From: Microbacteriaceae bacterium
GTDB taxonomy: Bacteria > Actinomycetota > Actinomycetes > Actinomycetales > Microbacteriaceae
Direction of reading: 5' to 3'
Length of the DNA stretch: 64,000 nt
NCBI GenBank assembly: GCA_025465095.1
Contig: JAODME010000015.1
Span: 82,636-146,635 of the forward strand
Part shown: one piece after another, positions 1-8,462 of the stretch
How the letters are laid out: the number at the start of each line of letters is the position of its first letter
How positions within the stretch are numbered: the first letter of the stretch is position 1
Notes under the pieces: model-generated
Databases searched by the model: none
The model's input: the letters and a program-made list of their open reading frames with translations, nothing else
What the model was told of the DNA's origin: nothing
Position numbers and translations under genes: made by a program

Positions 1-342
1 GGCTGGGTCGCTCCTGTCCGGAAACTGGTCCGAATGGTTGCCGCTGCTCAGGGCGAAGACACCGGTCGGTCCGATCACGACATGGTCGATACCGGTCCCG
101 TGATCGTCCAATGGCACGGCATGAAGCACCACCCAGTCGGCACCGAGTGCCGCGAGCGCGTCACCGACCGCGATCTCGCTGAGCGCAGCCGTGTACCAGT
201 GCCTTCCCTCGTCGCTCAGAACGCCGACCCCGAACGCGCGGGCGAAGCCCGAGCGCCTCGGCATGCTCGCCCGGGCAAGAAGCAGGTTGCTCATGGCGGT
301 TTCGGCGGCCACCCGGCTGCGCAGCGAAGAGCGCACGTTCAC
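1..342 (-). CDS. NERD-domain protein, N-terminal part (cut by window edge)
   Basis: This gene is absent from the ORF track because it runs off the left edge. I translated it by hand from the minus strand. The N-terminus is basic and Arg-rich, then a stretch reading IDHVVIGPTGVFAL is the core of the NERD (nuclease-related) domain, a fold related to restriction-type endonucleases. The GTG start at 342 is chosen because a GGAGG lies 8 nt upstream; an in-frame GTG at 366 has no such site. Only about 114 residues are visible, so fused domains cannot be excluded. The exact role of most NERD proteins is unknown. Confidence 0.75.
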   Translation of the reverse strand, partial: MNVRSSLRSRVAAETAMSNLLLARASMPRRSGFARAFGVGVLSDEGRHWYTAALSEIAVGDALAALGADWVVLHAVPLDDHGTGIDHVVIGPTGVFALSSGNHSDQFPDRSDPA

Positions 343-468
343 GCCATCAGCCTCCAACGCGTTCACCCCCGTGCAGCCCCTGTAATCCCACCAGTTCCAA
401 ATGGCTGCCTCATCGGCTGCCGGTCCCCGCCCACCCCTCGAATACTCCAGAGAGCGGGCAGGCGCATT

Positions 469-1113
469 TCAAGCGAGCAGGGTCGCCGCCAGGAACTCGC
501 CGACATCGTCGACTTCCTGCCGCGACACGCTGTGCCCGATGCCGTGGTACTCGCGCACCGTCAGCTCCGAGTGGCTCGGTAGCCATGCTAGCGTCCGCTC
601 GACCGCCGACGCCGGGATGATCGGATCTCGAGGATCCCGACCCCAGAACACAGGCTTCCTTCCCGTTGCGAGTCGCTCGTCGATGCCCGCTCCGGCAGCC
701 TCGACGATGAAGCCGGCCAGGTTCACGAAGCTCGCGAAGCGTTCCGGGGCGTGCCGAAGCAGCTGGGTCGCCATCGCGCCACCCTGGGAGAAGCCGACCG
801 CGCTGACGGGTCCGGATGGTGCGACCCGGTCGAGCCAGTCGAGCACTCCCCGCGCCGCGGCGACGGCAGATGCGGGATCCGGCGCGCCCGGCTGCCCGGA
901 CAGGAACCACGACCATCCGTCACCGTCGATGATCGGGGCGCGAAGGGAGGCGTACACCGGCTCCGCCGGCAGAGAGGGCACGAGCGCCACGAGGTCTCTC
1001 TCGTGCGAACCGCGACCGTGCATGAGCACGACGAGCGGTCGAGAGCCGAGCTCATCCGGCGGAACGGACCAGACGACGGCCGCGTCGTCGATGGGCAGGG
1101 AGATCGGGGACAT
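469..1113 (-). CDS. alpha/beta hydrolase, phospholipase/carboxylesterase type
   Basis: Serine esterase of the small carboxylesterase/thioesterase (abhydrolase_2) family, about 214 aa, the usual family length. Visible elements are the oxyanion-side segment VLMHGRGSHE, the nucleophile elbow GFSQGG, an aspartate in RDPIIP and the catalytic histidine in GIGHSVS near the C-terminus. There is no signal peptide, so it is probably cytosolic. The track ORF starts at 1218, but its first 35 residues look non-coding. I prefer the ATG at 1113, with the ATG at 1131 as alternative. It lies downstream of helD on the same strand. Substrate unknown. Confidence 0.82.
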   Translation of the reverse strand: MSPISLPIDDAAVVWSVPPDELGSRPLVVLMHGRGSHERDLVALVPSLPAEPVYASLRAPIIDGDGWSWFLSGQPGAPDPASAVAAARGVLDWLDRVAPSGPVSAVGFSQGGAMATQLLRHAPERFASFVNLAGFIVEAAGAGIDERLATGRKPVFWGRDPRDPIIPASAVERTLAWLPSHSELTVREYHGIGHSVSRQEVDDVGEFLAATLLA

Positions 1114-1236
1114 TCCCCCATCTTCGTGCATCGGGAACCGGCCCGAGCATCGCGGCGGTCGAGTGGGCGGCGCCGTCCTACCCCGGCGCCCTGTCATGGG
1201 TGCGGGCGAGAAGCCCATCCCTGACGAAGGCCACGC

Positions 1237-3510
1237 TCAACCCTCCGATCGCGGGGGCCTCGCCTGGAAATGCTGGTCGAAAGCGTCGAGGATGCCCTCC
1301 GGTAGTTTCCCGTCGCTGCTGACGATGGACAGCCGCTGCGTCGGACGCGTCATGGACACGTAGAGCGCCCCCGCTCCGCGCTCGGTTTCCCTCAGGATGG
1401 CGGCCGGCTCGACGACGACGACCGCATCGAACTCGAGGCCCTTCGCGTCCTGCGGGCTCAGCACGTCGATGGACTTTCGAAGACCGTTTCCTCCGAGCCC
1501 GACGTCCTCTCCGAATGCCGATCGCAGCTGCTCGTACGCGGAGGCGACATCGGCGGTCGGGGCGATCACCGCGAGCGTGCCCGCCGTGCTGATGTCCCGG
1601 TCGTGACGCACCGCATCCAGGAGCGTGTCCGTTACGCGGATCGGCCATTCGCTTCCGCGCACCGCCTTGGACGGGGTGACCGGGAGTCCGTGGACGATGG
1701 CCATCCGCTCGGCGGCCGCGCTGATCTGGCTGGGAGTGCGGTAGTTGACGGTGAGCTCTTCCAACCGCAGGCGTGAATCGTCGGAGTCTCCGACGAGGGT
1801 GCGCAGGGCCTCCTTCCAACTGGATGCGGCCGAGGCGGACGCCGCCTGCGCGATGTCGCCGACGACGGTGAACGAACGCAGCGGGCAGCGCCTCAGCAGG
1901 AGGCGCCACTGCATGGGCGATAACTCCTGCGCCTCATCGACGACGATGTGCCCGTACGTCCAACTGCGATCGGCGGCGGCCCGTTCGGCCGTGGTGCCGC
2001 GGGCCGCGGCTTCGGCGAAGTTGTCGGCGAGCTCTTCGGCGTTCACGAGCCCGGCGACATCCATGTTCTCAATGGCCCGCTCCGCGTTCTCAACGTCGCG
2101 CTTTCGCTGCTGCTTCGCTTCCCGCTTCTGCGCGGCATCGACGACGTCGTGCTCGCCGAGCAACTCCGCCGCCTCGTCGAGCAGGGGAACGTCGGCGATC
2201 GTGAACGGTGCGTCCCGGTTCCGACCCAGCAGGGCTCGCTTGTCCGCCGACCAGCTCGGCGTAAGCTCGGCGAGCCACTGCGGCCGCGCGTAGAGGTCCT
2301 GCAGGAGCTTCGCCGGGGTCAATGGCAGCCAGGCGGTGTTGAGGGCGACCCGCACGTCGTGGGCCGAACGGAGGTCCTCACGCAGCATTGGATGATCGGA
2401 TTCGTCGACCGAGTTGCCCTGAGCACGCAACTGGTCGGCCCACTGGCGGGTCAGCTGACCGAGAGCGGTCTTCACGAACGTAACGCGTGCCTCGTTGTAT
2501 GGCTTGCGAGTCTGCTGGGCCCGGTGGATGGCATTCGCCACGAGCTGCGGATCGAGAGTGAGCGAGTCGCCGTTGACGTCGAGCTGCTGAGCTGCGGCCG
2601 GGACGCGCTGCCGCGACTTGACCGCGCGGGCGATGAGCGCGGCCATTGCCGCAGAGCCCTTGAGCGCGGCGGTCGCCGGGGCATCCTCGATGCTCGCGTC
2701 GACGCCGGGGTAGAGCTGGCCGACACTCGACAGCACCACTCCGGTCTCCCCGAGCGACGGCAGCACCGACTCGATGTACTGCAGGAACGACCTCGACGGG
2801 CCGACGATGAGCACGCCGGAGTTGCGCAGCCGATCGCGATGCGAATAGAGCAGGTACGCCGCCCGGTGCAGCGCCACGGCCGTCTTGCCCGTGCCGGGAC
2901 CGCCCTGCACGACGAGAATCCCCTTGAGATCGGACCGGATGATGCGGTCCTGCTCCGCTTGGATGGTGGCGACGATGTCGGCCATCCGCCCGGTGCGCTC
3001 CGCGGTCAGCGCGGACAACAGCGCGCCCTCCCCCTGGAGGTCCGAGCCGCCGTCGCGTAACAGCTCGGCGTCGAAAATCTCGTCCTCGATGCGGGTGATG
3101 CTGCGACCCTGCGAGATGAGGTGCCTGCGGGCTCTCGCGCCGAGCGGATTCGCGGCGGTGGCCTGGTAGAAGGCGCTCGCCTGGGGCACCCGCCAGTCGA
3201 GCAGGAGCGGGTGGAGGTCCTCGTCGCGCAGCCCGATGCGTCCGATGTAGCGGTGCACGGACCCCCCGTCGGCGTCCTCCAGGTCCAGGCGGCCGAACGC
3301 CAGGCGCTCGTTGACCTCGCGAAGCTGCACGATCCGGTCCTCGTAGATGCGGGCGAAGGCGTCGCGCTCCGAACGGCTCTGGTGACCGCCGCCCACATCT
3401 TGCCGGCGCACCAGCGCGAGCTGCGCGATAGCGGCGTCCTGCAGCTGGTCGAGTCGCGCATAGAGGCCCGCGACGTAGTCCTGCTCGCGTTTCAGTTCGT
3501 TGTTGGTCAC
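1237..3510 (-). CDS. helD: HelD/HelR-type RNA polymerase-associated ATPase (UvrD/Rep superfamily 1)
   Basis: 757-aa superfamily 1 helicase-like ATPase. The N-terminus (about residues 1-80) is charged and coiled-coil-like, as in HelD proteins that reach into the RNA polymerase channel. Walker A GGPGTGKT is at residues 203-210, the motif II region reads VVDEAQELSP, and C-terminal motifs VLSPQDAKGLEFD and YVSMTRPTQRL complete the motor. In Mycobacterium and Streptomyces this family releases stalled RNA polymerase, and HelR members displace rifampicin from the enzyme. The start is GTG with GAGGGG upstream, and a TAAACT -10-like box lies about 40 nt upstream. Whether this copy confers rifamycin tolerance cannot be read from the sequence. 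Confidence 0.88.
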   Translation of the reverse strand: MTNNELKREQDYVAGLYARLDQLQDAAIAQLALVRRQDVGGGHQSRSERDAFARIYEDRIVQLREVNERLAFGRLDLEDADGGSVHRYIGRIGLRDEDLHPLLLDWRVPQASAFYQATAANPLGARARRHLISQGRSITRIEDEIFDAELLRDGGSDLQGEGALLSALTAERTGRMADIVATIQAEQDRIIRSDLKGILVVQGGPGTGKTAVALHRAAYLLYSHRDRLRNSGVLIVGPSRSFLQYIESVLPSLGETGVVLSSVGQLYPGVDASIEDAPATAALKGSAAMAALIARAVKSRQRVPAAAQQLDVNGDSLTLDPQLVANAIHRAQQTRKPYNEARVTFVKTALGQLTRQWADQLRAQGNSVDESDHPMLREDLRSAHDVRVALNTAWLPLTPAKLLQDLYARPQWLAELTPSWSADKRALLGRNRDAPFTIADVPLLDEAAELLGEHDVVDAAQKREAKQQRKRDVENAERAIENMDVAGLVNAEELADNFAEAAARGTTAERAAADRSWTYGHIVVDEAQELSPMQWRLLLRRCPLRSFTVVGDIAQAASASAASSWKEALRTLVGDSDDSRLRLEELTVNYRTPSQISAAAERMAIVHGLPVTPSKAVRGSEWPIRVTDTLLDAVRHDRDISTAGTLAVIAPTADVASAYEQLRSAFGEDVGLGGNGLRKSIDVLSPQDAKGLEFDAVVVVEPAAILRETERGAGALYVSMTRPTQRLSIVSSDGKLPEGILDAFDQHFQARPPRSEG

Positions 3511-3685
3511 CGCTCACACCCCTCGAAATTCCGGCATGCAAGTTTACTCGGCGCGCGCGCCGCCGATTGACCACGCTCGTGGAGGCTCTGCTCGCCACGC
3601 CTCAGACGCGGAAGGTTGCCACGGTGAGCACGAAAAGCAGGAGAGATTCGAGTTCGGGATACGGATGTTCCGCAGCGGAGGTTCC

Positions 3686-4822
3686 CTATCGCGGCATGGG
3701 CGCCGGCAGCGGAGGCAGCGCCGAGAGCGCCCGCCGGTCCGCCATGAGCTCTGCAAGGAGGTCGGACTCGGCACGCTGAGCACCAATCCGGTCACGGCTG
3801 GAGACGACCCTCTGGCGGGCGAACGCCAGCCGCGTCGCGTTCCTCGTGAACCTCCCGAACTGAGGCCCGAGTCCGTGCCTTGCCGCCCACGCCCTGCCCT
3901 GACTGCGACCGGCTCCGGTCGACAGCATCCTCACCTCGGCGGGTGTGAACCAGCCGACGGCTGCGTACTCGCCTAGTCGCGCGGCGGTCACCCGCTGTTC
4001 CTGCCTGCGCAGGAACAGCACGATCGAGATGGCGATGAGGAACAACGGCACCTGCACGACCACGTAGTACACGTAGAAGTCGGTGACGATCAGGCTCATT
4101 CCGTTCCAGAACGCGTGCAACAGGATGGCGGGGATGAGACCGAGCAGGAAGTACCCGGCGGCGCCGAATCCGCTGGCGCGGTGGGAGGCGAAGCCGAGGA
4201 CTATGCCGGGGATGGCTGTGAACATGACATGCGCAAACGGTGACAGGATGCCGCGGAGGAAAAATATCTCGCTCACCCCGGCGACGCCGTCGCTCGTCAG
4301 CGCAAGACCGAAGTACTGGATGTTCTCGGTGAACGCGAACCCGACCGCGATTGTCGACGCGTAGACGAGTCCGTCGACCGGCCCCTCGAAGTGCCGGCGG
4401 AACGCCCAGAACAAGAGCAGTATGCCTAGGCCCTTGCCGAACTCCTCGACGATTGGCGCCTGCACGACGGCGGCCAGGAACATGGTGGCGAAGCTCTCGT
4501 TCACGCCCGACATCGCTTGCGCCATCGACACGAGGAACGAGAAGATCAGCGCGATGGCGATCGAGGCCGCCGCACCCCATAGGAACGCGAACAACAGCGC
4601 GGGGCGAGGTTCCGGTTCCCACTGATCGATCCAGCGCAGGGTGAAGAGCACGAGAGCGAGCGGCACGAGCGCCATCACGAACGCGACAGCGGCCGCCACG
4701 GTTCCCACGGCGAAGAGCAGATAGCTCGCGACGGCGATCGTGAGCAGTCCGAGCACGAGGAACCCGAAAATGGACAGCAACAGCACGGGGTCGGTCCTGC
4801 GCAGCGGTGTGACAGAACTCAT
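3686..4822 (-). CDS. PrsW family intramembrane metalloprotease
   Basis: 378-aa polytopic membrane protein. The N-terminal 190 residues hold several hydrophobic segments. The PrsW signature appears as PIVEEFGKGL (the EExxK motif), followed by AFTENIQYF and HVMFTAIPG, which carry the other putative zinc-site residues, and LLHAFWNG. The C-terminal ~100 residues are basic and cytosolic. In Bacillus, PrsW cleaves the anti-sigma factor RsiW; many actinobacterial members have no known substrate. The ATG at 4822 is chosen over the very long upstream extension of the track ORF because it lies 2 nt after the stop of the FAD oxidase gene, implying one operon. No anti-sigma factor is visible nearby. Confidence 0.85.
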   Translation of the reverse strand: MSSVTPLRRTDPVLLLSIFGFLVLGLLTIAVASYLLFAVGTVAAAVAFVMALVPLALVLFTLRWIDQWEPEPRPALLFAFLWGAAASIAIALIFSFLVSMAQAMSGVNESFATMFLAAVVQAPIVEEFGKGLGILLLFWAFRRHFEGPVDGLVYASTIAVGFAFTENIQYFGLALTSDGVAGVSEIFFLRGILSPFAHVMFTAIPGIVLGFASHRASGFGAAGYFLLGLIPAILLHAFWNGMSLIVTDFYVYYVVVQVPLFLIAISIVLFLRRQEQRVTAARLGEYAAVGWFTPAEVRMLSTGAGRSQGRAWAARHGLGPQFGRFTRNATRLAFARQRVVSSRDRIGAQRAESDLLAELMADRRALSALPPLPAPMPR

Positions 4823-4824
4823 CC

Positions 4825-6210
4825 TCAGAACACCTTCCCCGGGTTCATGATGCCGAGCGGATCGAACAGGGCCTTGATCTCTCGCTGAAGGGAGAGCTGG
4901 TTCTCGCCGAGCTCGGTGCCGAGCCACCGCTTCTTCAGCAGTCCGACGCCGTGCTCTCCAGTCAGGGTACCGCCGAGCGAGAGGGCCGCTTCGAATACCT
5001 CGCCGGCTGCATCCCAGACGACCTGCGGAACGTCCACACCGTCGAACAGGAAATTGGGGTGCAGATTGCCGTCGCCGGCATGGGCGACCGTGGGGATCAC
5101 GAGATCGTATCGGGCGGCTATTCCCGCGATGGCGGCGAACATCAGCGGAAGCGCGCTGCGTGGCACGGCGACGTCTTCGATCAGTACCGAGCCGTGCGCC
5201 TCCATCGCCGGATGGAATGACCGTCGGATCGCCAACATCCGCTCCCCCTCCGCCTCGTCGATGGTGAGGTCCGCGTCGCCGCCGAGCGAACGGATGATTC
5301 CGAGCGCATCCGCCGCCTCCCTCTCGCTCGCGGAACCATCGGTCTGGACGAGCAGATAGGCGCATCCGCGTCCGTGCAGCTCGAGCCCCAGGTGGACGCC
5401 GATGAGTTTGAGCGCATCGGCATCGAGCAGTTCCATCGCGGCCGGCCGGATGCGCGCTGCCGTGATCGCTGCGGAGGCGGATGCTGCGGCCGTGATGTCA
5501 GCAAAGTAGGCGCCGATCGTGGCGACGGTTCCGCTCGGCAGCGGGAGGAGTTTCACGGTCGCTTCGACGATGACTCCGAGGGTGCCCTCCGAGCCGATCA
5601 TCAGCGCGGTGAGGTCGAGCCCGGTTACCCCCTTGACGCTCCGATGCCCGAGGGTGAGCAGGGTTCCATCCGCCCGGACGACCTTGAGCCCGAGCACCGC
5701 CTCCCGCGTGACGCCGTACTTCGCGCACAGCAGCCCGCCGGCGTTCGTCGCGATGTTGCCACCTACTGTCGAGATGGTTTTGCTCGCAGGGTCGGGAGCG
5801 AACCACAGGCCGTGCGGCTCGAGCGCCCGGTTGAGGTCGGAGTTGATGATGCCAGGCTCGAGCACGGCGAGCTCGTCGGCGGCGGAGACCTCGAGTACCC
5901 GGTTCATCCCGAGTGTCGACAGAACAATCTCGCCCGGTCCGGCGATGCTGCCACCGGCGAGGCCGGTGCCGGCCCCACGGGTGACGACGCCGATCCGATG
6001 CTCACTCGCGATTCGCATCGTCTGTTGCACCTGCTCGATCGACGTCGCCGTCACGATCGCGATCGGGGCGCCCGAGGAGACGTGGCCGGACTTGTCTGCG
6101 CGCGCCTCCTGCAGCAGCTTCGCCGCCGTCGATACCGCGTCGCCGAGCGACTTGCGAAGCGCGGCGAGCGCCGCGGTCTGCCGAGCCTCGTGCGACAGCG
6201 TGCCTCTCAT
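4825..6210 (-). CDS. FAD-binding oxidase, glycolate oxidase GlcD/D-lactate dehydrogenase type
   Basis: 461-aa flavoprotein of the FAD-binding PCMH (FAD_binding_4) family with a C-terminal FAD-oxidase cap. The FAD pyrophosphate loop reads TRGAGTGLAGGSI (about residue 77), followed by GGNIATNAGG and GSEGTLGVI. The C-terminal half has HAGDGNLHPNF and GEHGVGLLKK, typical of GlcD and D-2-hydroxyacid dehydrogenases. It likely oxidises a 2-hydroxyacid to a 2-oxoacid. Its ATG overlaps the ribokinase stop as ATGA, and PrsW follows after 2 nt, so the three genes are co-transcribed. The exact substrate is not determined. Confidence 0.88.
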   Translation of the reverse strand: MRGTLSHEARQTAALAALRKSLGDAVSTAAKLLQEARADKSGHVSSGAPIAIVTATSIEQVQQTMRIASEHRIGVVTRGAGTGLAGGSIAGPGEIVLSTLGMNRVLEVSAADELAVLEPGIINSDLNRALEPHGLWFAPDPASKTISTVGGNIATNAGGLLCAKYGVTREAVLGLKVVRADGTLLTLGHRSVKGVTGLDLTALMIGSEGTLGVIVEATVKLLPLPSGTVATIGAYFADITAAASASAAITAARIRPAAMELLDADALKLIGVHLGLELHGRGCAYLLVQTDGSASEREAADALGIIRSLGGDADLTIDEAEGERMLAIRRSFHPAMEAHGSVLIEDVAVPRSALPLMFAAIAGIAARYDLVIPTVAHAGDGNLHPNFLFDGVDVPQVVWDAAGEVFEAALSLGGTLTGEHGVGLLKKRWLGTELGENQLSLQREIKALFDPLGIMNPGKVF

Positions 6211-7106
6211 TCGAGCACCGCGTCGATCGACTCCCGTGACGGGATCGACGGCACGGCGCCGACGCGCTGTACCGACAGCGCGGCGGCGGTCGTGCCGAAC
6301 GTCGCGGCTTCAGCCAGCTCCCGGCCCTCCGCGATGGCGGCGGCGAATGCCCCGCAGAACGTGTCGCCCGCGCCGGTCGTGTCGACCGCGGTCACCTTGA
6401 GAGCGGGAACCATGCCGACCTCGATGCCCCCGTCGAACAACGCGGATCCCTGCGAGCCGAGGGTGACGATCACCCGGCCGACGAGCGACGCGAGGGTCGC
6501 GGAGGCGACGCTGAGATCGTCCGATCCGGCGATCAGGCAGGCCTCATGTTCGTTCACGATGAGGTAGTCGAGGGATTCGAGCAACTCGGGCGCGAGCGGC
6601 TGGGCGGGAGCAGCATTGAGCATCACGGTGGTTCCCACGCTGCGCGCGAACTTCGCGGCGGCCAGGACGACGCCGACCGGCAACTCCAACTGCAGAAGCA
6701 GAACGGATGACGCGGCGATCGCCGCGCGGTCGTCGTCGGTGAGCGCGACAACCGAGCTATTGGCGCCAGAGGCGACGATGATCGTGTTCTCGCCCCTCCC
6801 GTCGACAACGATGAACGCCTGACCTGTCGCCTCGTCGACCCTTCGGACCAACGTGTCGACGATGCCGTCCTCGGTCAGCACCGCCGCGAGCTGGTTCCCG
6901 TGGCTGTCTCGCCCGAGCGCGCCGACGAACGTGGTGACGGCTCCGGCGCGAGCCGCGGCGACCGCCTGATTGAGTCCTTTGCCGCCCGGATGCAACGCGA
7001 CGGATTCGGCGAGCAGCGTCTCACCCGGAGAGGGAACGCGGTCGACGGTGAACAGGATGTCCATGTTGGCGCTGCCTACTACGGCGACTCCGGAATGCGT
7101 GGTCAT
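6207..7106 (-). CDS. rbsK: ribokinase-like PfkB family sugar kinase
   Basis: 299-aa PfkB carbohydrate kinase. It begins VVGSANMDILFTVDRVPSPGET, has the substrate motif HPGGKGLNQAVAAARAGA and ends with the PfkB signature DTTGAGDTFCGAFAAA, where the aspartate of GAGD is the catalytic base. Sequence features favour ribokinase. The track ORF starts at 7352, but the conserved N-terminus begins at the ATG at 7106. That ATG lies 7 nt after a TAGGGT box, suggesting a leaderless mRNA. First gene of an operon with the FAD oxidase and prsW. No ribose transporter is visible here. Confidence 0.85.
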   Translation of the reverse strand: MTTHSGVAVVGSANMDILFTVDRVPSPGETLLAESVALHPGGKGLNQAVAAARAGAVTTFVGALGRDSHGNQLAAVLTEDGIVDTLVRRVDEATGQAFIVVDGRGENTIIVASGANSSVVALTDDDRAAIAASSVLLLQLELPVGVVLAAAKFARSVGTTVMLNAAPAQPLAPELLESLDYLIVNEHEACLIAGSDDLSVASATLASLVGRVIVTLGSQGSALFDGGIEVGMVPALKVTAVDTTGAGDTFCGAFAAAIAEGRELAEAATFGTTAAALSVQRVGAVPSIPSRESIDAVLE

Positions 7107-7113
7107 TGAATCG

Positions 7114-7119
7114 ACCCTA
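7114..7119 (-). promoter_or_regulatory. putative -10 box, leaderless rbsK
   Basis: TAGGGT on the minus strand ends 7 nt before the rbsK ATG, placing transcription initiation at or next to the start codon. No clear -35 is visible. Confidence 0.45.
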
Positions 7120-7266
7120 GGGCGTGGACGATCATGGTGCCATTTCCCCACCGACAGATCAACCCCAGTGAGCATTTTTTCGAGTTCGAGGACGACGGTG
7201 CGACAGTAGTGATGCCCCGATGGGGAGTCCCTGCTGGCCCCACTCAGAATGGAACGAGGTAGAGAA

Positions 7267-7551
7267 ATGACGAATACACCAGCTAACAACAATGCGCGCC
7301 GCGATCGTCTCTCGACTGAGACGAAGGCTGCATTCAAGACGACCGAGTTCATCGCCTACGTCGTCATCCTTATCGCCATGTTCATCGCGTCCGCCGTGGT
7401 TGATAACGGTGACGATGGCCAGGGCTTCGGCGCTGCGCATGTATGGCAGTACGCCACCTGGCTCACCATCGGATACATGATCAGCCGGGGCCTGGCCAAG
7501 TCCGGCAGCCGCGAGAACTACGACCGCGACGATCGCAACGACCGCCGCTGA
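7267..7551 (+). CDS. small conserved membrane protein, unknown function
   Basis: 94-aa protein with a charged, Asn-rich N-terminus, two hydrophobic segments (FIAYVVILIAMFIASAVV and WQYATWLTIGYMISRGLA) and a hydrophilic tail rich in Arg/Asp/Asn (DRDDRNDRR). The ATG at 7267 is chosen over the track start at 7249 because GAGG lies about 8 nt upstream. It is likely a two-pass inner membrane protein with both termini cytosolic. No function is recognised. A terminator-like hairpin follows. Confidence 0.75.
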   Translation: MTNTPANNNARRDRLSTETKAAFKTTEFIAYVVILIAMFIASAVVDNGDDGQGFGAAHVWQYATWLTIGYMISRGLAKSGSRENYDRDDRNDRR

Positions 7552-7566
7552 CCGACAGCGCAAGAC

Positions 7567-7608
7567 GGCGAGGCGAGGGTCTCCCGTGTCAGGGGGCTCC
7601 TCGCCTTT
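7567..7608 (+). terminator. Rho-independent-like hairpin
   Basis: A GGCGAGG/CCTCGCC stem encloses a GC-rich loop and is followed by TTTA, just after the small membrane protein gene. Confidence 0.55.
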
Positions 7609-7669
7609 ACCGTGGCCCAGCAGCGGGACGGAACCGCCCTGTGCCTCGTGCATCGCGTCATTGCTGGAA

Positions 7670-7675
7670 TAGCAT
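7670..7675 (+). promoter_or_regulatory. putative -10 box, leaderless membrane protein gene
   Basis: TAGCAT lies 7 nt upstream of the ATG at 7683, consistent with leaderless transcription. Confidence 0.4.
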
Positions 7676-7682
7676 TCAGCGC

Positions 7683-8219
7683 ATGGCCACATCCCCGAGT
7701 CCCAGGGCATTCAGTGACGGCGATCAGAGTGAGGCCGGGTCCGAAGACGGTCGCAACGAGAGCGAGAACGAGCGTCTGGACCGCAACTGGAGCGAGATCC
7801 TGCAGGAGTTGCGGGTCATCCAGACAGGGACGCAGATCATCACGGGCTTTCTGCTCACGCTGGCGTTCCAGCAGCGGTTCTTCGATCTCGACGCATTCCA
7901 GGTCAGCACCTACCTGGTGCTCGTGCTGCTTGCGGGCTTCACGACCGCTCTCGCTCTGGCACCGGTGAGCCTGCATCGCGCGCTGTTCCGCCAGCGAGCC
8001 AAAGATCAACTCGTGCGCATCGCGAATCGCCTCCTCAAGGTCGTACTCGTCGGCGTGACCGCGGTGCTGGCCGGAACCGTGCTCCTGATCTTCGACGTGG
8101 TCGTGTCGCGTGAGGCGGGGGTATTGGCCGGTACGGCGATGCTCGTCGTCGCGGTCGCGCTGGGCATAGTGCTTCCGATCGCCGCGCGGCGTTTCCGCGA
8201 CACCGGCGTCGCGGAGTGA
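7683..8219 (+). CDS. DUF6328-like membrane protein
   Basis: 178-aa membrane protein. Residues 1-35 are acidic and likely disordered; then a conserved segment RNWSEILQELRVIQTGTQIITGFLLTLAFQQRF leads into four hydrophobic helices. This layout matches the actinobacterial DUF6328 group, whose function is unknown. The ATG at 7683 is chosen because the upstream part of the track ORF has no coding character. No Shine-Dalgarno is present; a TAGCAT box 7 nt upstream suggests a leaderless message. Confidence 0.78.
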   Translation: MATSPSPRAFSDGDQSEAGSEDGRNESENERLDRNWSEILQELRVIQTGTQIITGFLLTLAFQQRFFDLDAFQVSTYLVLVLLAGFTTALALAPVSLHRALFRQRAKDQLVRIANRLLKVVLVGVTAVLAGTVLLIFDVVVSREAGVLAGTAMLVVAVALGIVLPIAARRFRDTGVAE

Positions 8220-8462
8220 GCACGCGCAGTGGCCGGGCCTGGCCCCGAGGGACTGCGGCGGACCAGGCCGACCGGGTTCAGTGCGCAGCGCCCGGGCCGG
8301 AAACCGGCGTTCCGATGCTTGCCGGCCGTATTGCCGCTCCGCATCGCGCGGCATCCGCTGACCCGCCCGAGGGTAGCTGTTGACACTGCATTGCCGACGT
8401 CAGTCGGCGTATACCAATGATACCCCGCCTCGCCCCTGATCGGTCGGGCCAATCCTCGGCAG

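Noticed and set aside
34-582. Plus-strand 182-aa ORF at the left edge
   Set aside because: It is the shadow of the minus-strand NERD gene and the esterase C-terminus; Arg/Pro/His-rich composition and no ribosome site.
3511-3560. Possible rifamycin-associated element upstream of helD
   Set aside because: CTTGC is present but the second half-site GCAAG is absent (GCCGG instead); not a convincing inverted repeat.
8220-8462. TTGACA near 8381 as a promoter
   Set aside because: The nearest TATACC is 24 bp away, and the region lies between two convergent gene ends.
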